From Lachnospiraceae bacterium (GTDB lineage: Bacteria; Bacillota_A; Clostridia; Lachnospirales; Lachnospiraceae): DNA of 50,517 bases. How positions within the stretch are numbered: position 1 is the stretch's first letter; each line of letters begins with the position of its first letter. The DNA lies in assembly GCA_018365895.1 (NCBI GenBank), contig JAGZJD010000013.1, positions 1 through 50,517 on the forward strand, in the 5' to 3' direction. Of the stretch, positions 26,306-35,059 are shown one piece after another. The notes below the pieces were generated by a model, which searched no databases, had not been told where the DNA came from, and was given only the letters and a program-made list of their open reading frames with translations. Both the position numbers and the translations under genes were made by a program.

Positions 26306-26337
26306 AAAAGGAACAAGGCGAAAGGTTTGTTCCTTTT
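26306..26337 (+). terminator. Rho-independent terminator after yhaM
   Basis: AAAAGGAACAA (26306-26316) and TTGTTCCTTTT (26327-26337) form a perfect 11-bp stem with a 10-nt loop. The T tract is formed by the end of the right arm itself. Confidence 0.75.
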
Positions 26338-26381
26338 CTGTTACATATGAACAGGAACTAGAAAGAAGCAGGGGAAAATCA

Positions 26382-28052
26382 ATGAATAAAAATGAAATAG
26401 TAACAGTTACAATAGAAGACATCGGTGTTGGAGGAGAAGGAATCGGAAAGATTGACGGGTATACACTTTTCGTAAAAGATACAGTCATTGGAGATGTGGT
26501 CGAAGTTAAAATTATGAAGGCAAAGAAACATTATGGATATGCAAGATTAATGAAAATTCTTACGCCGTCCCCAAATCGCATTACGCCTCCTTGTCCGGTG
26601 GCAAGACAGTGTGGAGGATGTCAGATTCAGGCGATGTCTTATGAAGAACAGCTTCGCTTCAAGCAGAATAAAGTAAAAAACAATCTCATACGTCTGGGAG
26701 GATTTGCAGAGGAACGAATTGAAACGATTATGGAGCCTATCTGCGGGATGGAGCATCCGTTTCATTACCGGAATAAAGCTCAGTTCCCGATTGGACAGGA
26801 TAAAGAGGGAAATCCTGTAGCCGGTTTCTATGCAGGGCGTACGCATAAGATCATTTCTAATCTGGATTGCATGCTTGGGGTAGAAGAAAATGAGAAAATC
26901 CTTCAGATTCTTCTGGCATTTATGAAGAAATATCATTTGTCTGCATATGATGAGCAAACGCAGCGAGGTCTATTTCGCCATGTACTCATTCGATACGGGT
27001 TTACAACAAAAGAAATCATGGTCTGCTTTGTTGTTAATGGAAACAGGATTCCCAATGAAGAAGAACTTGTCGCAGAACTTATGACCATTTCCGGAATGAC
27101 AAGCATTAGTCTTAGCGTAAATCGGGAAAATACAAATGTCATTATGGGAAAAGAGATACGGGTGCTGGCAGGACAGGCGTATATTACAGATTATATCGGT
27201 AATGTAAAATACCAGATCTCTCCGCTTTCTTTTTATCAGGTCAATCCGGCTCAGACGGAAAAATTATATGGTTATGCACTGGAATATGCGGGCTTGAGCG
27301 GAGGCGAGACAGTGTGGGATCTCTATTGTGGAATCGGAACAATCTCACTCTTCCTTGCACAGAAGGCAAAACAGGTATATGGTGTTGAGATTGTCCCGCA
27401 GGCTGTAGAGGATGCCAGAAAAAATGCCAAACTTAACGAGATGGGAAATGCGGAATTCTATGTAGGTAAAGCAGAAGAAGTGCTTCCAGAATACTATGCA
27501 TCTTACGAAAGAGAGCATAAAGGCGAGACAGCACACGCCGATGTGATCGTAGTCGATCCGCCGCGGAAAGGTTGTGAAGAGTCGCTGCTTCGAACGATGG
27601 TTGATATGAAACCGGAACGGATTGTGTATGTGAGCTGTGACTCTGCGACGTTGGCAAGGGATCTGAAGTATCTGTGCGGGGAAGGATATCAGCTTAAGAA
27701 AGTGCAGGCGGTAGATATGTTTCCAATGACAGTGCATGTGGAGACGGTATGTTTATTGTCCAAACTTCATGAAGCGAAGCATCATGTGAATGTGAGACTG
27801 GATATGGATGAGTTAGATATTACCTCTGCTGAGAGTAAAGCAACCTATGAGGAAATCAAGTCATATGTGGCAGAGCATAATGAGGGGATGAAAGTATCTA
27901 ACCTTTATATTGCGCAGGTTAAAGCTAAGTATGGAATTATAGAGCGTGAGAATTACAATAAACCTAAATTTGATGATACCAGACAGCCTAAGTGTCCGAA
28001 GGAGAAAGAGGATGCGATTGTTGAGACATTAGAATTTTTTAAAATGATTTAG
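26382..28052 (+). CDS. rlmD: 23S rRNA (uracil-5-)-methyltransferase RlmD-like
   Basis: This 556-residue SAM-dependent RNA m5U methyltransferase has an N-terminal TRAM RNA-binding domain (about 1-60), [4Fe-4S] ligand cysteines C71, C77 and C80 (CPVARQCGGC) with a fourth in LDCMLG, a Rossmann SAM site in DLYCGIGTISLFLA, the VVDPPRKGC motif and the nucleophile in VSCDSATLARDL. The target uridine (rRNA or tRNA) is not certain. A C-terminal extension of about 95 residues (about 463-556, with SNLYIAQVKAKYGI) follows the usual end of the family. The ribosome binding site is GCAGGGG. Confidence 0.9.
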   Translation: MNKNEIVTVTIEDIGVGGEGIGKIDGYTLFVKDTVIGDVVEVKIMKAKKHYGYARLMKILTPSPNRITPPCPVARQCGGCQIQAMSYEEQLRFKQNKVKNNLIRLGGFAEERIETIMEPICGMEHPFHYRNKAQFPIGQDKEGNPVAGFYAGRTHKIISNLDCMLGVEENEKILQILLAFMKKYHLSAYDEQTQRGLFRHVLIRYGFTTKEIMVCFVVNGNRIPNEEELVAELMTISGMTSISLSVNRENTNVIMGKEIRVLAGQAYITDYIGNVKYQISPLSFYQVNPAQTEKLYGYALEYAGLSGGETVWDLYCGIGTISLFLAQKAKQVYGVEIVPQAVEDARKNAKLNEMGNAEFYVGKAEEVLPEYYASYEREHKGETAHADVIVVDPPRKGCEESLLRTMVDMKPERIVYVSCDSATLARDLKYLCGEGYQLKKVQAVDMFPMTVHVETVCLLSKLHEAKHHVNVRLDMDELDITSAESKATYEEIKSYVAEHNEGMKVSNLYIAQVKAKYGIIERENYNKPKFDDTRQPKCPKEKEDAIVETLEFFKMI

Positions 28053-28113
28053 AGGAAGGTCTAATAGGCATGTATTTTACAAAATATGTCTATAAAAATG
28101 GAGAGTATTGGGA

Positions 28114-29007
28114 ATGAGTGAATTGTGGGATGTATATACAATAGATCGGAAGAAAAATGGTAAAATTTGCGCTCGTGGAGAACAGGAGAATCTTTTGAAA
28201 GATGAATTTCATTTATGGGTTATGGTTTGGATTAAGAATCCTAAAACCGGGAAATATTTGGTGTCACAGCGCTCGGCAGATAAGGATACGGATCCATTAA
28301 AGTGGGAAACTGTTGCGGGACATTCCATAGCAGGAGATACCAGTTTAGATGCTGCTTTAAGAGAAGTATTTGAGGAAGTAGGAATCACGTTAGAACGTGA
28401 AAAAGCAACTGTTCTTGCTACAAAAGTAGCTCTTACTTATGACGGATTTAGACATAACTGGATAAGAGATTCTTATTATTTTGAAACAACAGAAGAACCA
28501 GACCTACAAAGAGCAACAACAAATGAAGTGATTCAAACAAGATGGCTCACAGTAGCGGAAATTAGAAAAATGTATGATCATGGTGATTGCTGTCTGAATG
28601 TGAAAGATATTTTTGGATTTGAGGACAACCCTGTCCCATCAAACCGATATCAGGATATTATTGGTCAAGTAGTAAGCGGAAAGATAGATCGTCCTAAGGG
28701 AAGCTGCCACCCACGTCATAAAGACATGATTTATCCAATCAATTATGGGTATGTTACCGGGATAAAAGGTGGAGACGGAGCAGAGCAGGATATCTATCTT
28801 TTTGGAGAGAATTCGGCTGTTGCAGAATATACAGGAAAAGTTATTGCAGTATATCATCGATATGATGATAATGAAACGAAATGGATTGTGGTTCCTTGTG
28901 ACGAAAAAGGAGTTATACATAGTGATATAGAACTTCCGAGTGATGATGAAATATATGCACAGATTGCATTTCAAGAACAGTTTTTTAGTGGCGTTTTGAT
29001 AAGATAG
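28114..29007 (+). CDS. NUDIX hydrolase fused to inorganic pyrophosphatase-like domain
   Basis: The 297-residue protein has two domains. Residues about 1-170 are a NUDIX hydrolase of the isopentenyl-diphosphate-isomerase-like type (MSELWDVY, then GEFHLWVMVWI-like DEFHLWVMVWI and SQRSADKD), with the NUDIX box at G69-x5-D75-x7-REVFEEVGI, where the first Glu is Asp. Residues about 180-293 resemble the short clostridial pyrophosphatase-like family: IDRPKGSCHPRHKD, YPINYGYV, GGDGAEQDIYLFG, GKVIAVYHRYDD and AFQEQFFSG. A linked job is plausible: the NUDIX step releases pyrophosphate or phosphate and the second domain removes it. ATG 28114 has GGAGAG 8 nt upstream; TTG 28108 in frame is the alternative. 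Confidence 0.85.
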   Translation: MSELWDVYTIDRKKNGKICARGEQENLLKDEFHLWVMVWIKNPKTGKYLVSQRSADKDTDPLKWETVAGHSIAGDTSLDAALREVFEEVGITLEREKATVLATKVALTYDGFRHNWIRDSYYFETTEEPDLQRATTNEVIQTRWLTVAEIRKMYDHGDCCLNVKDIFGFEDNPVPSNRYQDIIGQVVSGKIDRPKGSCHPRHKDMIYPINYGYVTGIKGGDGAEQDIYLFGENSAVAEYTGKVIAVYHRYDDNETKWIVVPCDEKGVIHSDIELPSDDEIYAQIAFQEQFFSGVLIR

Positions 29008-29044
29008 AAAATTGGTTTTTATGTCTGGAAAGGACGCGGATAAT

Positions 29045-29743
29045 ATGCATAAAATTACAGAACTTCCGGCATGGGAGAGGCTATTCAAGAGAATAGTATG
29101 GAAACAGATAGGAGAAATAGAAGGAAAAAGAATACTTGATTTTGGAAGTGGTGAAGGAATCACAGCAAATTATTTCGCAGAAAAGAATGAAGTGATTGCA
29201 ATAGAACCATCGCAAGAAATGCTGACAAATGCTTGGAAAGATTATCAATATACACAAATAATGAGCGATGTTAAAACTTTATCAGCATTTGCTGATAAAA
29301 CTTTTGATATTATCATTTGTCACAATGTACTCGAGTATGTTGATAACAAGGAAGAGGTAATAAAGGTTTTGACTAGAGTGCTTAAGCAGAACGGAATTTT
29401 ATCTATTGTAAAACATAACAGACCGGGACGCGTAATGCAAACGGCAGTTTTGCTTGATGATTTTGAAAAGGCAAATGCAATTCTTGATGGAAAAAACAGC
29501 ACAGCTTCTAAGTTTGGGACTATAAGATATTATGAAGATAATGATATTACTAAATGGGAGCCACAATTAACTATCTCAGCTAATTTTGGAATAAGAACTT
29601 TCTGGGATTTGCAGCAGAATCAACAAAAGCATGGGGATGAAGATTGGCAGGAGAAAATGATGCAGCTTGAGTTAAGAGTATCACAGATGCAGGAGTACAG
29701 AGATATTGCATTCTTCCACCATCTTTTGCTGAAAAAGATTTAG
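29045..29743 (+). CDS. Class I SAM-dependent methyltransferase
   Basis: The 232-residue protein has methyltransferase motif I in ILDFGSGEGITANYF, an acidic end to strand 2 (IAIEPSQEM), motif II/IV in FDIIICHNVLEYV and motif VI in LKQNGILSIVKHN. It resembles the UbiE/SmtA-like class I group; the substrate is unknown. ATG 29045 is chosen because GGAAAGGA lies about 10 nt upstream; in-frame ATG 29021 and TTG 29012 lack a ribosome binding site. It is close behind the NUDIX fusion gene and may share its transcript. A terminator follows. Confidence 0.82.
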   Translation: MHKITELPAWERLFKRIVWKQIGEIEGKRILDFGSGEGITANYFAEKNEVIAIEPSQEMLTNAWKDYQYTQIMSDVKTLSAFADKTFDIIICHNVLEYVDNKEEVIKVLTRVLKQNGILSIVKHNRPGRVMQTAVLLDDFEKANAILDGKNSTASKFGTIRYYEDNDITKWEPQLTISANFGIRTFWDLQQNQQKHGDEDWQEKMMQLELRVSQMQEYRDIAFFHHLLLKKI

Positions 29744-30115
29744 ACTGCATTAAATGAAATATATGGCAATCGAGTAACATCGGTTGCTTTTTTTGTTGCC
29801 TATTTTTAGAAAGTCATCAAATGCCCTGATAGAGTGATTTCTAAAAAACAAAGTAAAAAGAGTGGAGGAAATGCAAAGTGAAAGAGTATTCAAATGGATA
29901 GTCTGGTTTATGGAAATAATTCTCATGGAGGAGCACCTGGAAGCAGCGGTGGAGAAAGAGGAGATCGGCAAGGAGATGGCATGCAGAGGAAACCGGGAAA
30001 AGAACAAGATTCTGGAAACATCCTATGAGTCAATGGCTGAAAATTACATTGATTCCGGGCTATAACCAAGAATGATATTTGGCATTGGCTGCAAGAGAAA
30101 AAAACACCGGAAAGT
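29744..30115. other. Intergenic or decayed region upstream of the alarmone synthetase remnant
   Basis: These 372 bases hold the terminator at 29766-29794 and then a stretch with several overlapping short open frames but no convincing gene. One frame from 29862 (67 residues, ending at 30065) contains an amphipathic Glu-rich piece. Another from 29897 encodes a Gly-rich hydrophilic piece. Neither has a strong ribosome binding site or a family I recognise. The mixture suggests decayed coding sequence joined to the synthetase fragment. Confidence 0.45.
29766..29794 (+). terminator. Rho-independent terminator after the methyltransferase gene
   Basis: GCAATCGA (29766-29773) pairs with TCGGTTGC (29780-29787), 8 bp with one G-T pair, followed by seven T's. 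Confidence 0.75.
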
Positions 30116-30568
30116 ATGATGGAGAAATTAAGAAAGCGTGGACTGAGGGAAGACGTTCATACAGCACTTCAAAATACACATGATGCAATTGGAATCCGGA
30201 TTATTTGTTCATTCGTGGAGGAGGTGTATCGTATTGCTGATTGGCTGGAAAAAAGAGAGAATATTCGAATGATAGAAAAGAAAGACTACATTTCTTATCC
30301 AAAATCAAATGGTTACAGAAGCCTTCATTTGATTATACGATTTGCTGAAAAGGACTTAAAAAATATTGCGGCAGAGATTCAGCTTCGTACGATTGCCATT
30401 GATTTTTGGGCAGCACTAGAACATCAAATGAAATATAAAAGAAACGTACAGCATGAAGAGACAATTCGGAATGAATTGAAAAGATGTGCAGATGAAATTG
30501 CGTCTGTAGATTTATCTATGCAGACAATAAGGGAGCTCTTACAAAGCGAGATATGGGAGTATGAATAG
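30066..30568 (+). pseudogene. RelA/SpoT-domain small alarmone synthetase, 5'-truncated
   Basis: The frame reads on from just after a stop at 30050-30052 and encodes the (p)ppGpp synthetase domain of the small alarmone synthetase type: PESMMEKLRKRGL, DAIGIRIICSF, the catalytic SYPKSNGYRSLHL loop and AEIQLRTIAIDFWAALEHQMKYK. Typical proteins have about 50 further N-terminal residues that are missing in this frame. The first ATG is at 30116, leaving 150 residues and cutting into the conserved N-terminal helix region; it lacks a good ribosome binding site. The catalytic block itself is intact, so low-level activity cannot be excluded. Full-length relatives make pppGpp and ppGpp from ATP plus GTP or GDP. 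Confidence 0.65.
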
Positions 30569-30594
30569 GATATAGAATTAGTATAAAAACTTCA

Positions 30595-30624
30595 TTGACG
30601 AAGAAGAAAACCGTATGAGATAAT
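30595..30624 (+). promoter_or_regulatory. Candidate promoter of the MFS transporter gene
   Basis: TTGACG (30595-30600) and GATAAT (30619-30624) are 18 bp apart and lie about 50 nt before the MFS start codon. Confidence 0.5.
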
Positions 30625-30674
30625 GTAGAAGATATGTAGGAAGAACAGCAATTGGTTTCGGCAGGGGGGACATT

Positions 30675-31904
30675 ATGAAATACATTCGACAATATATGGG
30701 AATGCGGAAAGAACTGTACATTTTGTTTTGGGGCAGGGTTGTGACCAACATGGGAGCATTGATCTGGCCAATGATGACACTGATTTTGAAGAATAAACTA
30801 GGTTACTCAGCAACAAAGATTGCTGCAATACTTATGATTCTCGGATTTGTACAACTTCCATTTACATTGCTCGGCGGGAAGTTGGCAGATAGATTTAATA
30901 AGAGAAACCTGATCATTGTGTGTGATCTGGTAACAGTTGTGAGTTACTTTGTATGTGCATTTATGCCGATGTCAGAGAAATTAGTACCGATTTTGGCTTT
31001 AGCAGCTATTTTTGCTCAAATGGAATGGCCGAGTTATGATGCGTTGGTGGCAGATTTGTCTTCGGCTGAGGACAGAGAACGTGCATATAGCTTAAGTTAT
31101 CTTGGAACGAATCTTGGCCTTGTGCTGGCGCCGACGATAGGAGGATTTTTATTTGCAAATCACCTTTCGCTTGCGTTTCTCATCAGCAGTCTGGCAACGT
31201 TTTCTTCAACAGTGCTGATTTTCTTATTCATTAAAGATGTTACACCGGTCAAAACGGAGACGATATCCGGTCATTATGAGGAAGTGCGGGATGGGCACAG
31301 TATCTGGCGGGTTCTGTGGGAGAATAAGCTGTTGCTGCTGTTTATGCTCTGCGGCGGAATCTGGATGCTTGTTTATAGCCAGTTTAACTTTTTAATGCCA
31401 TTGAATTTGGAACAGTACTATGGAGAGCAGGGAGCAGTTTTATTTGGGGCACTGACAAGTGTAAATGCATTTGTTGTTATAATTGGAACACCGGTTCTTA
31501 CTAAAATGATGTCGCGCATTCGGGATGTGGATCGCCTGTTGCTCGGTCAGTTCCTTGTTGTATTAGGGTTTTTATCCTATGCACTTGTGCAGAATGTTTT
31601 GATCGTATATTTTATTTCTATGATTATTTTTACGATTGGAGAGATTTGCGAGACACTTGGGCGGCAGCCATATCTGACGAGACGTATTCCGGCATCTCAT
31701 AGAGGAAGATTTTCTTCTGTTTACACAATATTTGGAGGAGCGTTTCAGCTATCAGGTCAGCAGGTTGTGGGAAGTATGGCGGATGGAATGCCAATGCAGA
31801 AAGTGTGGATGTTTATTGTAATTATAGGTGTTATAAATGTTGTTGGATATGTGCTTCTCCGGCAAAGAGACCAGAAAGCATTTTCTCTGCTTTATAAGAA
31901 ATAA
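30675..31904 (+). CDS. Major facilitator superfamily transporter
   Basis: The 409-residue protein has about 12 predicted membrane helices. The MFS signature between helices 2 and 3 is visible as LLGGKLADRFNKRN. The first helix region (ILFWGRVVTNMGALIWPMM) and overall length resemble drug/H+ antiporter-1 type exporters such as MdtH/YitG-like proteins. The substrate is unknown, and no regulator is adjacent. The ribosome binding site is GCAGGGGGGAC. A hairpin terminator follows. Confidence 0.88.
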   Translation: MKYIRQYMGMRKELYILFWGRVVTNMGALIWPMMTLILKNKLGYSATKIAAILMILGFVQLPFTLLGGKLADRFNKRNLIIVCDLVTVVSYFVCAFMPMSEKLVPILALAAIFAQMEWPSYDALVADLSSAEDRERAYSLSYLGTNLGLVLAPTIGGFLFANHLSLAFLISSLATFSSTVLIFLFIKDVTPVKTETISGHYEEVRDGHSIWRVLWENKLLLLFMLCGGIWMLVYSQFNFLMPLNLEQYYGEQGAVLFGALTSVNAFVVIIGTPVLTKMMSRIRDVDRLLLGQFLVVLGFLSYALVQNVLIVYFISMIIFTIGEICETLGRQPYLTRRIPASHRGRFSSVYTIFGGAFQLSGQQVVGSMADGMPMQKVWMFIVIIGVINVVGYVLLRQRDQKAFSLLYKK

Positions 31905-31928
31905 AAATGAAAGATAGATAGAAATAAG

Positions 31929-31988
31929 AAAGACTGACGCAATGTAATAAAATGAATTTGAATTACATGGTATCAGTCTTTTTCTTTC
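31929..31988. terminator. Terminator between MFS gene and SleB-type hydrolase gene
   Basis: AAAGACTGA (31929-31937) and TCAGTCTTT (31973-31981) pair, with an inner AATGTAAT/ATTACAT pairing and a T-rich tail. The stem sits between convergent genes and can serve both strands. Confidence 0.75.
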
Positions 31989-33116
31989 TTAAAAGAATAC
32001 GTTTCCGCCAATCACAATGCCCTGGTGACCAGTGTAACTTGCGCGGAACTGGTAACAATTTCGAACGTCCGGATGGCGCGCGCCACCGAGCGCATCGCTG
32101 GCAACTGTATAGCAGAGCGAAACAGCTCCTTTTTTTAATACTTTATCAAGGCTTCCGTTCCAAGTTGGAGAGAACTGACCGCTTTGATAAATAACGCCGT
32201 GTAATGTATCCGGATATTTGGAACTTTCCATACGGTTCATAATAACAGTTGCAACTGCAAGAAGTGCATCGTAGTCACGAGTTCCTGCTTCACACTGTAA
32301 GATGGCTGCAAAGAGATCGAGATCACTTTGATCAGCAGGATGGGAGTTACCGGAATGATCAGAGTTACCGGAATCGTCCGGATCGGGACGGGATGGCTTT
32401 TGTTGTGCCTGCTGTTCTGCTTCTTCTTTTTGCGCCTGCTCAAGCGCAGCCTGCTTTTCTTCTTCTGCCTTCTTGGCAAGTGCTTCCTGTGCGGCTTTTT
32501 CAGCTGCAATGGCTTGTTCAAGTTTAGCGCTGTAGGCAGAAAGTTCTCCGGAAGCGGTAGAAATTCTGGAAGCGAGCGCATCCTTTTTGGCAGTGAGTTC
32601 TGCTTGAAGTGTCAGGAGTTCCTGCTGCTGGAGTTCAAGCGCCTGTTCTTTGGCAGCAATTTCTTCCCGTGTGTCTTGGAGTTTCTCAAGCATTGCCCGG
32701 TCATATTCACTGACTTTTGTAATGAAATCAGCTTTATTTAGAAAATCAGCCATGCTGATCGCGCTAAAGAGTGTATCCAGCATAGCAGTTTTGCCTTCTT
32801 CATACATATAGCGGATACGCATCTTCATATCATTATATTGTTGTTCTTCATTTGCCAATGCTTCTCCCAACTCAGTCTTTGTCTGTTCGACCTGCGCAGT
32901 TGTCTCTGTAATCTGGGTAAGGATGTTATCTACATCTGCGCTAATGGAAGAAAGTTCTGTATTGAGCCCATTAAGCTCATTTTGCAGTGTCGAGGTCTTG
33001 TCCCGCAGGGAATCAATTGTTTCCTCGGCATGTGCAGGTAAAACAGATATGCTCAAGATAAAGGCACTTGCCAGTGCGGTCAAAGAGCGAAATCTGCGCT
33101 TTAATTTTGGGTTCAT
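31989..33116 (-). CDS. Secreted SleB-type cell wall hydrolase with coiled-coil N-terminus
   Basis: The 375-residue protein has a signal peptide (cleavage after AHA, about residue 30), a PcsB-like coiled-coil region (about 32-250, rich in Leu, Glu, Gln and Ala) and a short Pro/Asp/Ser linker (about 250-275). The C-terminal SleB/Hydrolase_2 domain (about 276-375) shows LDLFAAILQCEAG, ALLAVATVIMNR, GVIYQSGQFSPTWNG and GARHPDVRNCYQFR. SleB-type domains are lytic enzymes for peptidoglycan. The glutamate of CEAG is the probable catalytic acid. The coiled coil suggests regulation or localisation by a divisome-type membrane partner. The ribosome binding site is GAAAGGAAA. Confidence 0.9.
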   Translation of the reverse strand: MNPKLKRRFRSLTALASAFILSISVLPAHAEETIDSLRDKTSTLQNELNGLNTELSSISADVDNILTQITETTAQVEQTKTELGEALANEEQQYNDMKMRIRYMYEEGKTAMLDTLFSAISMADFLNKADFITKVSEYDRAMLEKLQDTREEIAAKEQALELQQQELLTLQAELTAKKDALASRISTASGELSAYSAKLEQAIAAEKAAQEALAKKAEEEKQAALEQAQKEEAEQQAQQKPSRPDPDDSGNSDHSGNSHPADQSDLDLFAAILQCEAGTRDYDALLAVATVIMNRMESSKYPDTLHGVIYQSGQFSPTWNGSLDKVLKKGAVSLCYTVASDALGGARHPDVRNCYQFRASYTGHQGIVIGGNVFF

Positions 33117-33167
33117 ATTCGAGTTTCCTTTCGCTAAATATAAAGACCGTGAATCGGTTGCCAGTGT

Positions 33168-33196
33168 ATTATACTATAAATTTCGAAATTATGCAA
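33168..33196 (-). promoter_or_regulatory. Predicted promoter of the SleB-type hydrolase gene
   Basis: On the minus strand TTGCAT (33196-33191) and a perfect TATAAT (33173-33168) are 17 bp apart. The leader to ATG 33116 would be about 45 nt. Confidence 0.65.
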
Positions 33197-33305
33197 ATTT
33201 TGTTAAGAAATTGTTACAATCTACAATTTTTAATTCACATATGATACAATAACTGCGCGATATGAAGAAAAAGAACAGAGAAAATTGCATAAGGAGAACA
33301 ATGAT

Positions 33306-34136
33306 ATGCAGCAGAAGATAAAAATGATCGGAATGGATCTGGATGGAACATTATTAAATGAAAAAAAAGAGCTGACAGCCTATTCCAGAAAGGTACTTGA
33401 ACAGGCAATCCATCAGGGCGTTATAGTTCTTGTGGCTACAGGACGACCGATTTCAGGGGTGCCGGAAGAATTGAGAACATTTCCGGGAATGCGTTATGCA
33501 TTGACGGCAAATGGGGGACGTATCCTTGATCTGAAAGAAAATAAGGTTATTTTTGAATCACTTGTTTCGACAAAAAGTGCAGAAAAAATATTGGATGTTT
33601 TTGAACAATATGATACACTAAGAGAAGTGTACTTTGAGGGTATTTCGTATGTACAGCAGGAAGCGATGGATGAAATCGAGCGATATGTGGAGAATCCATC
33701 GATGCAGAAATATATCCGGGCAACGAAGAAGACGGTTCCGGATGTGAAAGCAAAAGTAAAGGAAATGAACTGCGGTCTTGATAAAGTTCATGCGATGTTT
33801 GCAAATCAAGAAGAGCGAAGAGCTGCATGGGAAGAACTTGCGAAGATACCGGATATTACCGTATCTAGTGCATTGGACAATAATATCGAAATCAATGGGA
33901 AAGATGTAAATAAGGGGAAAGGACTTCTGAAGTTAGGAGAAATGCTTGGAATTCGAAGAGAAGAAATCATGGCTTGTGGAGATGGACTTAACGATCTTCA
34001 GATGCTTCGGGAAGTAGGATTTGCTGTTGCTATGGCAAATGGAGCTGAAGAAGTAAAGGCGGCAGCAGATTATATTACAGTTTCCAATGAAGAAGATGGA
34101 GTCGCAAAAGCAATTGAAAAATTTGTCTTAGCATAG
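33306..34136 (+). CDS. Cof-type HAD-superfamily phosphatase
   Basis: The 276-residue protein has HAD motif I MDLDGTLLN, motif II in VLVATGR, a C2 cap (about 85-180) and motif IV in ACGDGLNDLQML. Cof-type phosphatases dephosphorylate sugar phosphates and cofactors with loose specificity. The start at 33306 is preferred over an in-frame TTG at 33285 because AAGGAG (33291-33296) lies 9 nt upstream. It is 13 nt before uppP, so an operon is likely. Confidence 0.93.
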   Translation: MQQKIKMIGMDLDGTLLNEKKELTAYSRKVLEQAIHQGVIVLVATGRPISGVPEELRTFPGMRYALTANGGRILDLKENKVIFESLVSTKSAEKILDVFEQYDTLREVYFEGISYVQQEAMDEIERYVENPSMQKYIRATKKTVPDVKAKVKEMNCGLDKVHAMFANQEERRAAWEELAKIPDITVSSALDNNIEINGKDVNKGKGLLKLGEMLGIRREEIMACGDGLNDLQMLREVGFAVAMANGAEEVKAAADYITVSNEEDGVAKAIEKFVLA

Positions 34137-34149
34137 AGGAGGAGAAAAG

Positions 34150-34968
34150 ATGCTGGATATTTTGAAATCAATTATATTTGGAATCGTTCAGGGAATCACA
34201 GAGTGGCTTCCGATCAGCAGTACAGGACATTTACTGCTTGTGAATGAATTCCTGAAAATGGATGTCAGTACAGAATTTATGAATATGTTTAAAGTTGTGA
34301 TTCAGCTTGCATCAGCGCTTGCAGTAGTTGTCTTATATTTTCATAAGTTGAATCCATTTTCACCGCGAAAGAATGAACGACAGAAGAAGAACACGATTAG
34401 TTTGTGGTGCAAAGTGATTGTCGGATGTATTCCGGCCGGAATTATTGGAATTTTGTTTGATGATGTTATCGATAAGTATTTGTCCACTTATATCGTAATT
34501 GGTATTACACTACTTGTTTATGGTATTTTATTTATTGTTGTGGAGAATCGTAATGCGTCCATGACGCCAAAGGTAACAAAATTGAAAGAGCTTACTTATC
34601 AGACTGCATTTTTGATCGGATGCTTTCAGGTGCTTGCACTGATTCCGGGAACATCCCGTTCAGGTGCAACAATCATTGGAGCGCTGCTGATTGGTGTTTC
34701 TAGAAGTGTTGCGGCAGAGTTTACATTTTTCCTGGCAATCCCAACGATGTTTGGGGCCAGCGGCGTGAAGCTTCTGAAACTTGGTTTTAATTATACACCG
34801 ATGGAGGTAGTCATTTTACTTGTTGGCTGTCTCGTATCATTCTTTGTATCTGTGTTTGCGATTAAGTTCCTTATGGGATATATTAAAAAACACGATTTCA
34901 AAGTATTTGGTTATTATCGGATCGTACTTGCAGTGCTGATTTTTATCTATTTTCTTATCTGGGGATAA
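34150..34968 (+). CDS. uppP: Undecaprenyl-diphosphatase UppP (BacA)
   Basis: The 272-residue polytopic membrane protein recycles undecaprenyl pyrophosphate to the lipid carrier phosphate for peptidoglycan synthesis; higher levels give bacitracin resistance. The two conserved family motifs are present: GIVQGITEWLPISSTGHLLL (about residues 9-28) and PGTSRSGATIIGALLIGVSR (about 175-194). The ribosome binding site AGGAGGAG overlaps the end of the HAD gene. A strong terminator follows. Confidence 0.96.
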   Translation: MLDILKSIIFGIVQGITEWLPISSTGHLLLVNEFLKMDVSTEFMNMFKVVIQLASALAVVVLYFHKLNPFSPRKNERQKKNTISLWCKVIVGCIPAGIIGILFDDVIDKYLSTYIVIGITLLVYGILFIVVENRNASMTPKVTKLKELTYQTAFLIGCFQVLALIPGTSRSGATIIGALLIGVSRSVAAEFTFFLAIPTMFGASGVKLLKLGFNYTPMEVVILLVGCLVSFFVSVFAIKFLMGYIKKHDFKVFGYYRIVLAVLIFIYFLIWG

Positions 34969-35000
34969 CGATACAGCAATTAGAATGATAAAATGACACA

Positions 35001-35035
35001 AAACTGCCCGACACTATTGCCCGGGCAGTTTTTTT
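35001..35035 (+). terminator. Rho-independent terminator after uppP
   Basis: AAACTGCCCG (35001-35010) pairs with CGGGCAGTTT (35022-35031), followed by T's to 35035. Confidence 0.93.
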
Positions 35036-35059
35036 GCAAATAGACAGGAGGAAACCTAT

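Noticed and set aside
29862..30065. 67-codon open frame upstream of the alarmone synthetase fragment
   Set aside because: It has a possible GGAGG upstream but no recognisable family, overlaps other short frames, and ends before the synthetase frame; it looks like decayed sequence rather than a gene.
32237..32741. Long open frames on both strands within the SleB-type hydrolase gene
   Set aside because: They arise from the repetitive Ala/Glu/Gln-rich coiled coil and linker codons and have no ribosome binding sites.
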